Shown here: positions 32,215 through 41,416 of the stretch, in pieces
Layout of the letters: each line of letters begins with the position of its first letter
Position numbering within the stretch: the first letter of the stretch is position 1
Source: Microcaldota archaeon
Lineage (GTDB): Archaea; Micrarchaeota; Micrarchaeia; Anstonellales; JAGGVH01
DNA length: 64,000 nucleotides
Reading direction: 5' to 3'
Assembly (NCBI GenBank): GCA_020854835.1
Contig: JAHKLX010000007.1
Coordinates: forward strand, 1 to 64,000
The notes under the pieces: generated by a model
Database searches by the model: none
The model's input: only the letters and a program-made list of their open reading frames with translations
Told to the model about the DNA's origin: nothing
Made by a program: the position numbers and the translations under genes

Positions 32215-34434
32215 ATGGTAGGAATTAAAACTAAAGAGGATTTGTGGGATGGGAGAACATCTCGTGATAAAGTTAATGAAAACTTAAAAAATTCGTCTGT
32301 TGAAGATTTAGGAATTGCAGCAAACACTAAACAAATGAGATTATTGGACGAAGGCTTTGTTAGAGCAGCAAGAATTATGGAGGGTAGAAGCCTTTTAAAA
32401 TTATCAGAAGATACTAAAAGCAAGTTTAACACTGTTTTAGAAAGCATGACCGATGCAGAAAAAGAAACTGTTGAATATTTGATTGGAATGATGTTTTATG
32501 TCAATGGCTGGAATAAAAAAGGCAACGATCAAATAATAGATCTGGTTGAGAGAATTGCAAATGGAGAAGATATTTTTGAAATTTATGGAAATTATAATGA
32601 TCAACTGCCGGTAAAATACAGAAAAACATGTTCTGAAAAAATTGAGAACCTCAAAAATCAAGCAACACAAGAAATATCTGCAGGAAAAGATGAAATACTT
32701 GAAGCAAAAATTACCCCCACAGAAGAACCAACCCCTGAAGAAGTAGTTAATGTTGAAGAGGTAAGAAGCTACAATGATGTTAAAACAGAGCTCGAATTAC
32801 TTGATGGAGATCATCTTAATATATCAACTAGAGAAATTGAAGGTGAGGGTTGTTATTTGGGTGTTGATGAAGAAAAAAACTGTTTGGTTAAGACAGAAAT
32901 TGATGCCGACGGCCAAATTTATATAAAAAATATTTACATAAACGACGTACAGTTTGATGATATGAATCAACTGATAGAGTTTGGAAAACTCTTACATAAA
33001 ATAGAAGAATCCTATGCAACTGTGTACTGGACAGGGATAATACCTAAAAATTTAGAATATGTAGTAACAGAACCTACAGGATTTGAAGAGTTCTTAGGTC
33101 ATTTTAGTGGTGCATTGAAAATTTTTAATGATCCCAATGCAAGAGAAATGTGGGCAGTTGAATCTGGCGAGGATGGGAGTTTATTTATTAAATTTGCAGG
33201 GAATCCTGCATCAGGAGGTAAACCCATTCACCTTATAATAAACCAAGAAACAGTTAAAGCATTAGGTGTTGAGGCAGTGGGATTGATATTTAACCAGCTC
33301 GTTGAAAAGATTGAAGACCCCGATAATAACTATTCAAACGGAGGAAAAAATAAAAAATCTCAAATGCTGGAATCAATAGAAAAATCAAGAAATTTGTTGT
33401 TGAAAAGTGATATAACGGCACAAGCTCAACAAGAGCAGAAAAAGGATAAACCAACACCAGATGAAAAAGTTGGAGACGTGGCTCGAACGGCTGAGCCTGC
33501 AACTGAAACACCAAAAACAGTTGTGGAAAATGAGCAAATCCAAAAAGTGAATAACGCAATGGATATTATAGAACAATCCATACAAGAAGGAAAAGTATTG
33601 TTTATTTTTGTGAATGGAGAATTAAGAGTAAATGATGGTGAGAACTTTTACACTCTTACTGAAGAAGATGCAAGATTAATAAGTTCAGATAGTGTATTAT
33701 ATGAAAGATGGGAAAATATCAAAAAATCGGGCAACCAGAACATAAAAAGCTTTGATGGAATTGTTGAAAGAAACAGAATCGTGCCCACAAAAGAAGAAGA
33801 AATTGCTCAAACAACTACTGCTAAAAGGGGAGTTACAACTATTAGATTAGAAGACAGACAACAGATGAGAAATGTGTTGAATAGAACATCAGACATACTG
33901 ATTAATGATCCTGAAAAAGTTAAAATTTCGTTTGAAGAGGGAGAAATTGTTATTAAATTTGGAGACTATGAAACCTTCATTTTTGGAGAAATTGCATCTA
34001 ATTTGATAAAAAACGATCCTGCATATATAAATTTCAAAAATAGAGTTTTTAATTCAGATAAAGTTAGAGGAAAAGAAGCGCAATGGGAAGAAAATTTTGC
34101 AAATTTTGAAAACAAAACTGCAGTTGGAACAAGTGATGTTATTGAAACTGTTGAGACAACAACCAGATCAAAAACATTACCTATTACTGACATTATAGAG
34201 GGAGTGACTCTTAAAATAGGTCTTCAAAGTGCAACCTATAAACCAGAAGAAAATATAATTCAAGCTATGGGAGAAGATGGAAATGTATATGTAATCAACA
34301 TGGTTGAAGATAAATCAGGAGGATTTGAATCTTCTACCGTAGTATGGAATTACTTTAATGATCTTAGCTACGAAAATAATATAAATAGGTCAAGTGCAGA
34401 TGAAATTATGAAAGCAATTATGGAGAACCAATAA
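32215..34434 (+). CDS. Large repeat protein, paralogue of the 39000-41351 product
   Basis: 739 residues from the ATG at 32215, preceded by TAGGTGAAGGTT. No signal peptide or membrane segment. The N-terminal helical domain (about 40-150) matches the paralogue at 41351-39000: FVRAARIMEG, then FYVNGWNKKGNDQIIDLVE and NYNDQLPVKYR. It is followed by a low-complexity linker and several copies of a roughly 50-residue module of strands then a helix: about 225-272, 312-366, 462-505, 569-614 and 675-735 (for example GSLFIKFAGN...IHLIINQETVKALG). Charged Pro/Thr/Glu linkers separate them. I know no family for it. Confidence 0.75.
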   Translation: MVGIKTKEDLWDGRTSRDKVNENLKNSSVEDLGIAANTKQMRLLDEGFVRAARIMEGRSLLKLSEDTKSKFNTVLESMTDAEKETVEYLIGMMFYVNGWNKKGNDQIIDLVERIANGEDIFEIYGNYNDQLPVKYRKTCSEKIENLKNQATQEISAGKDEILEAKITPTEEPTPEEVVNVEEVRSYNDVKTELELLDGDHLNISTREIEGEGCYLGVDEEKNCLVKTEIDADGQIYIKNIYINDVQFDDMNQLIEFGKLLHKIEESYATVYWTGIIPKNLEYVVTEPTGFEEFLGHFSGALKIFNDPNAREMWAVESGEDGSLFIKFAGNPASGGKPIHLIINQETVKALGVEAVGLIFNQLVEKIEDPDNNYSNGGKNKKSQMLESIEKSRNLLLKSDITAQAQQEQKKDKPTPDEKVGDVARTAEPATETPKTVVENEQIQKVNNAMDIIEQSIQEGKVLFIFVNGELRVNDGENFYTLTEEDARLISSDSVLYERWENIKKSGNQNIKSFDGIVERNRIVPTKEEEIAQTTTAKRGVTTIRLEDRQQMRNVLNRTSDILINDPEKVKISFEEGEIVIKFGDYETFIFGEIASNLIKNDPAYINFKNRVFNSDKVRGKEAQWEENFANFENKTAVGTSDVIETVETTTRSKTLPITDIIEGVTLKIGLQSATYKPEENIIQAMGEDGNVYVINMVEDKSGGFESSTVVWNYFNDLSYENNINRSSADEIMKAIMENQ

Positions 34435-34446
34435 AAAGTGGGAAAA

Positions 34447-34755
34447 TTATTTTCCCAATAATTTATCAATCATTTTTCTATCAAAACCAATTACAATATG
34501 GCCATCTATATCAATTACAGGAACTCCCATTTGACCGCTTTTTTCCATCATTTCTCTTGCTTTTTCTTTGTCAACACTAACATCATACTCTTTGAAGTCA
34601 ATTTTTATCTGTTTAAAATATTGCTTTGCAATTATACAATAAGGGCATGCGGGTGTTGAATAAACAATAACTTTATGTTCCTTGTTTGAAGATTCGGACC
34701 GATTAGATTCAAAAGAATCCATCATTTCATCCATTTTATTTTTTTTATTTTCCAT
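34447..34755 (-). CDS. Glutaredoxin-like protein
   Basis: 102 residues. A charged N-terminal tail of about 25 residues is followed by a glutaredoxin fold: VIVYSTPACPYCIIAKQYF with the CPYC active site, then GVPVIDIDGHIVIGFD with the cis-Pro. It would reduce disulfides in the cytoplasm, possibly fed by the thioredoxin reductase at 11095-12000. The ATG at 34755 is preceded by GAGGTGAATACA; a GTG at 34764 lies within the site. It is last in the aIF2-beta/aIF1A operon. Confidence 0.88.
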   Translation of the reverse strand: MENKKNKMDEMMDSFESNRSESSNKEHKVIVYSTPACPYCIIAKQYFKQIKIDFKEYDVSVDKEKAREMMEKSGQMGVPVIDIDGHIVIGFDRKMIDKLLGK

Positions 34756-34774
34756 TGTATTCACCTCATCAAAA

Positions 34775-35089
34775 TTAAAGATTTTTAAGATGTCCTTTCT
34801 TTTTTAGCCAGTCTGCTTGAAGTTTAGTATATCTCCAAATAATATCTCCTCTTTCATCTGCTTGGATGGGCCAGGGTTTAACAATTACATAATCATTTGC
34901 TCTAACCCATATATCTCTTCTAAATTTACCAGGTATTCTGCACATTCTTGTTTTGCCATCAGTACAGTCAACTTGTAATCTTGAGCCACCTGTAAGCATA
35001 ACGACTAATCCTAAAAGCTCTCCATTTCTGGGCAACCTAACCCTAACAATCTCTGTGTCTTGATTAGTATTTTTGTTTTTGTTATACAT
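34775..35089 (-). CDS. eif1A: Translation initiation factor 1A (aIF1A)
   Basis: 104 residues with one OB fold: VRVRLPRNGELLGLVVMLTGG, DGKTRMCRIPGKFRRDIWV and DYVIVKPWPIQADERGDIIWRY are all diagnostic. It binds the A site of the small subunit during initiation. AAGGTGATTTA precedes the ATG, 4 nt after the aIF2-beta stop, so the two initiation factors are co-expressed. Confidence 0.95.
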   Translation of the reverse strand: MYNKNKNTNQDTEIVRVRLPRNGELLGLVVMLTGGSRLQVDCTDGKTRMCRIPGKFRRDIWVRANDYVIVKPWPIQADERGDIIWRYTKLQADWLKKKGHLKNL

Positions 35090-35093
35090 TAAA

Positions 35094-35498
35094 TCACCTT
35101 ATAGATGTACGGGCTCCACAAGCCCCACATACCAACAATTTTATTCTATCTTGTTCCAGTATTTTTGTATCGGGTTTAAAACATTCTGGACAAACAACAT
35201 ATTTTTTAACATATTTTTGTAATTTTTCATTTATTATTTTTGTATTGAATTTACTGTGCAAAATAAGACTACTGCCTTCCAGTGAAGTTGGAACTGCAAA
35301 TTCTCTAGACATAAATTTTGCAACATATTGGGGTTCACGTCTAATTTTTTCACAGAATGATGCGAAATTTTTTACAATAGTTTTTGTACCTTGTTGAATG
35401 CTGTCTAAAACAGGAATTTCAAATCTTTCATCATGAGATTTTGCTTTATCAGGAAGTTCAGCATAAGCTTTATTCAATAAATCATCGTAAGAGTCCAT
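35094..35498 (-). CDS. eif2B: Translation initiation factor 2 subunit beta (aIF2-beta)
   Basis: 134 residues, the usual archaeal length. The central alpha/beta domain has FCEKIRREPQYVAKFMSREF, and the C-terminal zinc ribbon is CPECFKPDTK with CGACGA. It helps aIF2 deliver initiator tRNA. A TTTATAAATATC box about 25 nt before the ATG suggests a leaderless mRNA. It leads the operon with aIF1A and a glutaredoxin-like gene. Confidence 0.94.
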   Translation of the reverse strand: MDSYDDLLNKAYAELPDKAKSHDERFEIPVLDSIQQGTKTIVKNFASFCEKIRREPQYVAKFMSREFAVPTSLEGSSLILHSKFNTKIINEKLQKYVKKYVVCPECFKPDTKILEQDRIKLLVCGACGARTSIR

Positions 35499-35535
35499 AA
35501 TATTTTATTTCAACAGATATTTATAAAGGTTAGTG

Positions 35536-36261
35536 TTAATTAAAATTCATAAAAGCTCTTACTTCTTTTAAAACAGAATCTTCAGAATCACAAATTAACC
35601 AATTATTTTTTAATGCAATTTCGCGAAGAATGGGTTCGGGCAAGATTGCTACACTGTTCCCAAAATATTCCATAAACTGGACATCCGTATAACTGTCCCC
35701 GAAACCAATTGAACGAGGAATATCCGAATTATGTTCGATTGAAAATGTTTCTGCCAATTTTTTCTTTTCATGTTCAATTAAATTTAGTTGAACTTCGCCA
35801 GTGAATATTTCTTGTGAATCCAAAACATATTTAGTGCCGTATGAAACATCTGCGCCGATACTGATCCCAAAGGGACCGATTATTTCAAGAGGTGAACCAC
35901 TCGCAATTATGATGGTGTACCCATTATCTTTAAACATTTCAATTAAATCCACCGTAAAAGAAAAAAGTTCATGAGGATTTTGTTTTATGTAATCAAATCC
36001 CAAATTTATATAATCATCAAGTTTCTGGCCCCTAGCACCCCTACCATAAGTTAAAACTATTTCGATACCTGCAGTCTCATAATTTATAAGACCTTTTTTG
36101 TATTTGTTTATGATTTTGTGCAAATTTTCCAGTTCTCGTTTATCAAATAAACCTCTTTTAGCTAAAAATTCAGGGAACTTCAATATATAAAATCCTTTAG
36201 AAAGAGTTCCATCAACATCCGACAGTAATACAGGCTTATTTAAAGATTTGGGTGTAACCAT
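35536..36261 (-). CDS. HAD-family (IB, SerB-like) phosphatase
   Basis: 241 residues. Motif I is LLSDVDGTLSKG (nucleophile Asp14 or so, acid/base Asp two residues on), motif II the Ser/Thr in IIIASGSP, motif III a Lys near HEKKK, and motif IV SIGFGDSYTDVQFM. A helical cap sits between I and II, as in subclass IB phosphatases. Likely substrate: a small phosphorylated metabolite; phosphoserine is possible but unproven. A TTTAAAAATAT box about 25 nt upstream of the ATG fits a leaderless transcript. Confidence 0.82.
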   Translation of the reverse strand: MVTPKSLNKPVLLSDVDGTLSKGFYILKFPEFLAKRGLFDKRELENLHKIINKYKKGLINYETAGIEIVLTYGRGARGQKLDDYINLGFDYIKQNPHELFSFTVDLIEMFKDNGYTIIIASGSPLEIIGPFGISIGADVSYGTKYVLDSQEIFTGEVQLNLIEHEKKKLAETFSIEHNSDIPRSIGFGDSYTDVQFMEYFGNSVAILPEPILREIALKNNWLICDSEDSVLKEVRAFMNFN

Positions 36262-36293
36262 AAATTTATATATAATACCAAATATTTTTAAAC

Positions 36294-36920
36294 TTATTGT
36301 GTTGTTTGGTTCATATCTGTCATACCATCTATAAAATCCGTTGTCAGATTGGAATCATTTGTTGTGTTTAAAGTTTCATTTAAAACATTGAACAGGGAAT
36401 CCGGTTCTTCCTGATCATCAGTTTGAGGTAGGTTAAATATTCCAAAACCCTCTGATTCTGAAGCATCTTTAGACACTGTAGGCATTATATCTAAATCTCT
36501 ATATGTTCCTGGATCTTCAAAACTTTCTTGAACAAACATAGTTGGTTCTGAAGAAGACAGTGTCATTTGAGATATGAAGCCTATAAATAAAAACAATCCT
36601 AAAACTGCAAATATAATTGTACTTAAAACAATGACAACTCTTTTAACATTGCGAGAGTCTTGGTCTTCACCAACCAGCCTATGGCCGTGTTTAGTTAAAG
36701 AATAATATTTCCATTTACCCCTATCTATATCCTTAACTAATTCTGATTTAACCAACAAATCCATATGTTCTTTAACTGTTGATTTTGAAAGATTCAAATG
36801 TTTAGATATTTCAGATAGATTATAATCTCTTTTGCGAAGCAGTTTTAAAATACTTATTCTTGTGTCTGATGCTAAAAGTTTGAAAGTTTCCTTATCCATA
36901 ACTATCGCATCATCCATCAT
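36294..36920 (-). CDS. Membrane-anchored ArsR-like winged-helix regulator
   Basis: 208 residues. Residues 9-85 form an ArsR/MarR-type winged helix (LLASDTRISILKLLRKRDYN, then HLNLSKSTVKEHMDLLVKSE and the wing GKWKYYSLTKHG). One membrane helix at about 98-120 (VVIVLSTIIFAVLGLFLFIGF) follows, and then an 85-residue Asp/Thr/Asn-rich tail, presumably outside the cell. It may pass an envelope signal to DNA. It lies 33 nt after the Na+/H+ antiporter stop, so it may control ion balance genes. Two ATGs (36920, 36917) are possible. Confidence 0.8.
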   Translation of the reverse strand: MMDDAIVMDKETFKLLASDTRISILKLLRKRDYNLSEISKHLNLSKSTVKEHMDLLVKSELVKDIDRGKWKYYSLTKHGHRLVGEDQDSRNVKRVVIVLSTIIFAVLGLFLFIGFISQMTLSSSEPTMFVQESFEDPGTYRDLDIMPTVSKDASESEGFGIFNLPQTDDQEEPDSLFNVLNETLNTTNDSNLTTDFIDGMTDMNQTTQ

Positions 36921-36953
36921 AACACTTCTTTTAGATAAATTAGTATATAAATA

Positions 36954-38186
36954 TTATATTTCTTGTTCGGTTTCTTCCGAACTGTCAATATTTAAGAATT
37001 TTGAATCCAATAAATAGACCATAAGGGAAGGAAATATGTTTGTTACTAAAATCACCATAAAAACGATTTCCTCTAGATACATTATCATAACATCTCCGCC
37101 TACATAAGTTACAAGAACTGCTGCTGCCAGACCTCGGGGGATCATACTATTTAGAATTATTTTTTCTTTGGAATCGCAATCTTTGAATATTATAAAACTT
37201 CCAATACTTCTCGCGACCACTGCAATTGCCAAAACCAACAAACTGAAATAAATTGTTATGAAATTGACATATTTTACGCTCAAAAGCAAACCAATGTAAA
37301 CAAAAAAGAAAGTGCGTACAAAAAATGTGACTTCATCTTGAAACAATAAAAACTTTTTATCCACCTTTCGATCATTATCAAAATTTATAAGGGCATTTAT
37401 TTCTTCCATATGGCCCATCAAAAGACCAAAAACAAAAACTGCAATTGCACCGTTGCCCCCATTATATTCAGTTATGGAATATAAGAAAAACAAAATGGCT
37501 AATGTAAGCATATAGAAAAATGAATTTTTTGGCATTTTTGATAAGATAAAAATCCATATTGCTCCTGCTGCAATTCCCAAAACAATAGAAACTGAAAATG
37601 TTGAAACAAAAAATGTTGTTATACTGTTTACAGCAAAATCAGTTCCTCCCCCTATGATAATTTTAAGTATTAAAACACTAGTCAAAACACATAAAACATC
37701 TGTTAATGTTGATTCGAGAATTAAAGAATCTTTAACTTTTGCAGATACGGGGAGCTTATCAACCAAAGATATAACAATTGGGGAACTTATACCCCCAACA
37801 ATAGCGCCCAAAAGAAGACCAGATAAAATATTCATCCCTGCAATATACTTCAAAAAAAATCCTAATGAAAAAACAGTTACTACAAATACAAAAATAGTAA
37901 ATGCTGTTGACTTTGGTGCTGTTTTAATTAAACGAATTACATTTGTTTTTGTACCTGCATCAAATAATATTAAAATGAATGCCAAAGCACCCACAATTGG
38001 ATAAATTTCTTTTATAATTTCTCCCTCTGAAACATCAACTATGCCTAAGAGAGGACCTATTAAAAAACCTAAAAACATTAATAAGATCACACTAGATATC
38101 TTAAATTTACTGAACACTATATCTGCTATGAAACCCATGAATATAATGGCACCGATAACAAGAAATATTTCTTCGATGCCAGTCAT
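36954..38186 (-). CDS. Na+(K+)/H+ antiporter (CPA family)
   Basis: 410 residues with about twelve membrane helices. LMFLGFLIGPLLGIVD and FDAGTKTNVIRL match the CPA1/CPA2 N-terminal repeat, GAIVGGISSPIVISLV the ion-binding core helices, and MIPRGLAAAVLVTYVGG the conserved proline/arginine motif late in CPA1 (NhaP) proteins. There is no C-terminal TrkA domain. It exchanges Na+ or K+ for protons. The ATG at 38186 overlaps the ribosome site GGGTGA formed by the upstream gene's stop. Confidence 0.85.
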   Translation of the reverse strand: MTGIEEIFLVIGAIIFMGFIADIVFSKFKISSVILLMFLGFLIGPLLGIVDVSEGEIIKEIYPIVGALAFILILFDAGTKTNVIRLIKTAPKSTAFTIFVFVVTVFSLGFFLKYIAGMNILSGLLLGAIVGGISSPIVISLVDKLPVSAKVKDSLILESTLTDVLCVLTSVLILKIIIGGGTDFAVNSITTFFVSTFSVSIVLGIAAGAIWIFILSKMPKNSFFYMLTLAILFFLYSITEYNGGNGAIAVFVFGLLMGHMEEINALINFDNDRKVDKKFLLFQDEVTFFVRTFFFVYIGLLLSVKYVNFITIYFSLLVLAIAVVARSIGSFIIFKDCDSKEKIILNSMIPRGLAAAVLVTYVGGDVMIMYLEEIVFMVILVTNIFPSLMVYLLDSKFLNIDSSEETEQEI

Positions 38187-38190
38187 TCAT

Positions 38191-38493
38191 TCACCCAAAA
38201 AGATTGCCAAAACCTTCGCTTGCTCGATCTTTTTCTTGTTTTATTGATAAAGCTATTTCATTTGTTTTATCCTCGGCCAGTTTCTTAACAAGATCGCCGA
38301 ATTGTTCTTCTGCCCATTTAATAAAATCTTCATCTGCTTCCAGGTATATAATCCAACCCTCAACACCATATGTTTTTCCATCTTTGAAATCATAACCTTG
38401 TCTCGCAAAGGAAATTTTTTCAGTGGTATCTTTTTGAAGGATTGATTCAACTTTACCTTTTAAATCAGTAGAACATGAATAAACTACTTTCAT
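38191..38493 (-). CDS. Small conserved-looking protein of unknown function
   Basis: 100 residues, soluble, predicted alpha/beta: VVYSCSTDLKGKVESILQKD, then GWIIYLEADEDFIKWAEEQF and a Lys/Glu-rich helix. It has AGGGTGATTTAAG before the ATG and couples to the antiporter gene 4 nt downstream. Family not recognised. Because it precedes the antiporter so tightly it might regulate it, but nothing in the sequence shows this. Confidence 0.65.
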   Translation of the reverse strand: MKVVYSCSTDLKGKVESILQKDTTEKISFARQGYDFKDGKTYGVEGWIIYLEADEDFIKWAEEQFGDLVKKLAEDKTNEIALSIKQEKDRASEGFGNLFG

Positions 38494-38506
38494 CTTAAAT
38501 CACCCT

Positions 38507-38773
38507 TTAGTCCTTAACGCTTTTCATTACAAATATGAATCCTACTCCTATTAATATTAGCGACAGTGCAGAGGGTATATCAAGAACAAAACCTGTGTAA
38601 TTAATATAGACTAATAGCCCCAATCCAACGGTGATTGCTAACAATCCGAACACTAGATTGTCTTCTCCCTCAATTCCTTGTAATCTCTCTAAAGTTTTTT
38701 TGTCTACTGTTTTGATTCTCTTTTTAGATACAGCTTTTCTCTTCTTATTTTTAGTCTTTCTTTTGGCTACCAT
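38507..38773 (-). CDS. Small basic two-helix membrane protein
   Basis: 88 residues from the ATG at 38773. A TTTAAATATT box about 25 nt upstream supports this leaderless start over a TTG at 38782. The N-terminus is very basic (KRKTKNKKRKAVSKKRIK), followed by two hydrophobic segments at about 42-57 and 63-82. It heads the operon with the 100-residue protein and the antiporter. Function unknown; the basic tail could bind nucleic acid or lipids. Confidence 0.65.
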   Translation of the reverse strand: MVAKRKTKNKKRKAVSKKRIKTVDKKTLERLQGIEGEDNLVFGLLAITVGLGLLVYINYTGFVLDIPSALSLILIGVGFIFVMKSVKD

Positions 38774-38827
38774 ACCCAACAATACAAATGTAATATTTAA
38801 AAATCTTTATATTAAAACTAATAGATT

Positions 38828-38998
38828 ATGTCAGTTAAAAAAGTTGGATATAAAATGCCTCGCTCAATGGCGGGTGTTATGGGCTCAGGAGAAACAGAAA
38901 CAGGCGGAATACCTATCGATCCAAAATGGTTCTTAATAGTTGTTCTTGGATTAATAATATTGATAAATATAGTAAATCTATATATCTCATATTTCTGA
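38828..38998 (+). CDS. secG: Preprotein translocase subunit Sec61-beta (SecG)
   Basis: 56 residues, below usual ORF size cut-offs. It reads MSVKKVGYKMPRSMAGVMGS, then GIPIDPKWFLIVVLGLIILI with one C-terminal membrane helix. The PxSxAGxM motif and the IDP just before the helix are hallmarks of archaeal Sec61-beta. It is a tail-anchored part of the SecYEG translocon. A CTTTATATTAAA box lies about 20 nt before the ATG, so the transcript is leaderless or nearly so. It ends 1 nt before the convergent stop at 39000. Confidence 0.88.
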   Translation: MSVKKVGYKMPRSMAGVMGSGETETGGIPIDPKWFLIVVLGLIILINIVNLYISYF

Positions 38999-38999
38999 T

Positions 39000-41351
39000 T
39001 TACATTGTTGCTTTTTTTAACATTGTTTCTTTTCTTATCTGATTAATCTGTGATTGCAAAGTCAGATAGCTACTGCGGTCAATAAGACCCCCTGTAACAA
39101 ATCCATTTGTAAAATCAAGAATATTGTCCAATACGCGATGGAATTCTACATCTTTTAGATTATCCGATGACAAAATATATTCATATTCATTGTTTTTTAC
39201 TTTTAATCCTATTTGCAACATATTGTTTTGGCCATCATAATTTATGGAAAAATTATTTTTAGATGCCCATAAATTTTTGACAAATTCATCGGCGTTGAAA
39301 TTTTTAGTGGGAATTAAATCTTGTGTTTCAGGTTCAATTCCTTCTAATGTATCTGTTTCTTTTACATTTTGTAAGGGTTTTTGTTGAGTTGTATCAGGTC
39401 GTGGAGGAGGAGGGGGTACTCTGTACCCTTCGGGAGGGGGCGGAGGAGGAACTTCACCTATTTCCACTTTGGGCCTTTCCCCTAAAAATTCATCAGGTTG
39501 GAATTTTTTAGTTGTAGAAGTTGCAGGAATTTTTTCAGTTTGTTTAACAACCTGCTGCTGACCTATGTAAAGTGGGGGAGTGTAACCTAAAAATCTTTCA
39601 AAATCAACTAACGCCCTCTCACATTCTTCAATATTTAATGTTGTTGAAGACCAGTATCTTAAATAATCATGAAAACTATCAAGAGTGTCCTTTAGATTTT
39701 CTTTTCTCATCACGTCTAAACCTGCAAACATTTTGATATCTTCAAAATCAAAAACATGATTTATTCCGTTTAAATCAGTTATAGTTAAAGTATGTGTTTC
39801 TTGGTTAAAATTAAATGGAAAAATACCAGATTCTATTGCGTCCTGTGCATAACCTAACGCAGTTTCAAAATCATATAACCTTTGGTGTACATCAGTTGTT
39901 TTTTTTCTTGCTGTGATTTGTCGAACATTACTGATTAATTTTTGTCTTTCAGTTTCTGGAAGTCTTCCTTTTAATATATTGAAAAGTTTAGTGATTTCCT
40001 CATTGGAAAGTGATGAAATCGTTTCATCGTTTATTGTGAATTCTCTTGTTGAATTTATTGCTGCCCCTGGAGAATATGATAATCTCAAAACGGGATATCC
40101 CTGGTCATTATAGAAAATTTCGGTCGATTTCTTTCCAGATGCACTTATTCTATCTTGAAGATACATAACCCTGTAAACTTCATCTATATTCTTGTCCGAT
40201 AAAATATTCTGTTTGAGTATATTGGTTGGCGATAAAGTAGCAGACGCGGCCGAAGGACCTGCAGTTTGTGTTTGGGGAAAGGGGAGATGCGATTTTATTT
40301 TGTTGATAAACGCAGAATCCAATGAATATCCCAAAACAGTTTCTAATTCTGATAAATTTTCTAAAAGTTTTTGAGCACCGAACGAATTCAAAGTTTTTTG
40401 ATCAATAATATAATCATAAACTGTAAGGTTTGCATCACCTTTGCGAGTAGGTGGTTGGGGCACGTGAATATGCAACCAGCCATTAGAATCATAATTTATC
40501 GAAACCTCGCCCCGATTATATTCCCTTGAGCTTTTTATATCAAATAACATGAGCTCAAAATGTCGCGTATTTGTAACCGAATTTAATAGATACAATGTCT
40601 CAGTTTTTTGCTTAGGTTCTGGAGTTTCCTTGGGAGCTTCGGTCCAATATAATTGAGGGAGATCTTCTTCAGTTATTTTTGGTTTAATAGTATCGGGAGA
40701 AGCAACCCATTCTTGATTTAATGAAGAGGGTCTTTCTTGGGATATATTTGAATTACCGTTTGTTGCGTGATATAAAGTTCCATCTTCTTCAGGAGCATGG
40801 AATAATTGTTCAGCAACAAACTCTGGAGATATTGATTCTGTGGAATTTGTTGAATCTTTTTTTTGTGTATTATCTATATATGCGGGTGTGGCCGACAATT
40901 CCTGTTTTATTTCAGTTGCATGTTCTTCAAGCTTTTGATTCGACCAGGTAGAATAAAATGCATAAACATTCGGGGAATTTTGCAAAGCTTGGTCCATAGT
41001 TCCCCCATCAAGAAGAACTTTTATTGTTTGATCAACTTTGGTTTTCCCAATCGCATACCCATAATAATACCACTCCAAGGTAAGAGCAGTTTTAACTTTT
41101 TCTTGTTCTGTAGTTGTTAAACCTACAAACTCAGGAATTGTACTCATTAAAGTGCATGCTCGAACGTATGATTCTGTTAATTTTGTTGTTATGTTTTCGG
41201 GTGTTGACTTGGAAAACACTCTTGAATGAAAAGAATCATTTGATAAAAAATTCTGAAGACTTTGAATGAAATTTTTGTTTTGTTCAAATTCATTTACATT
41301 TAAATTTTTAAGTTGGTTTTCCCAATAATTTTCTATCTTAAAATTTCCCAT
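39000..41351 (-). CDS. Large repeat protein, paralogue of the 32215-34434 product
   Basis: 783 residues, no signal peptide. The N-terminal helical domain (about 55-150) parallels that of the 32215 product: YVRACTLMST, EWYYYGYAIGKTKVDQTIKVL and NVYAFYSTWSNQKLEE. It then carries at least four strand-strand-helix modules (about 270-350, 385-470, 490-570 and 690-783) such as NNFSINYDGQNNMLQIGLKV. A polyproline linker near 655-680 (VPPPPPPEGYRVPPPPPRP) separates the last one. AGGTGATCAT precedes the ATG. No known family; a multi-domain binding or scaffold protein is the simplest guess. Confidence 0.75.
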   Translation of the reverse strand: MGNFKIENYWENQLKNLNVNEFEQNKNFIQSLQNFLSNDSFHSRVFSKSTPENITTKLTESYVRACTLMSTIPEFVGLTTTEQEKVKTALTLEWYYYGYAIGKTKVDQTIKVLLDGGTMDQALQNSPNVYAFYSTWSNQKLEEHATEIKQELSATPAYIDNTQKKDSTNSTESISPEFVAEQLFHAPEEDGTLYHATNGNSNISQERPSSLNQEWVASPDTIKPKITEEDLPQLYWTEAPKETPEPKQKTETLYLLNSVTNTRHFELMLFDIKSSREYNRGEVSINYDSNGWLHIHVPQPPTRKGDANLTVYDYIIDQKTLNSFGAQKLLENLSELETVLGYSLDSAFINKIKSHLPFPQTQTAGPSAASATLSPTNILKQNILSDKNIDEVYRVMYLQDRISASGKKSTEIFYNDQGYPVLRLSYSPGAAINSTREFTINDETISSLSNEEITKLFNILKGRLPETERQKLISNVRQITARKKTTDVHQRLYDFETALGYAQDAIESGIFPFNFNQETHTLTITDLNGINHVFDFEDIKMFAGLDVMRKENLKDTLDSFHDYLRYWSSTTLNIEECERALVDFERFLGYTPPLYIGQQQVVKQTEKIPATSTTKKFQPDEFLGERPKVEIGEVPPPPPPEGYRVPPPPPRPDTTQQKPLQNVKETDTLEGIEPETQDLIPTKNFNADEFVKNLWASKNNFSINYDGQNNMLQIGLKVKNNEYEYILSSDNLKDVEFHRVLDNILDFTNGFVTGGLIDRSSYLTLQSQINQIRKETMLKKATM

Positions 41352-41416
41352 ATGATCACCTATTAATATTAAATGTTATAAGAAAGTTTATAAATCTATT
41401 TTGATGTCTTTAAACC

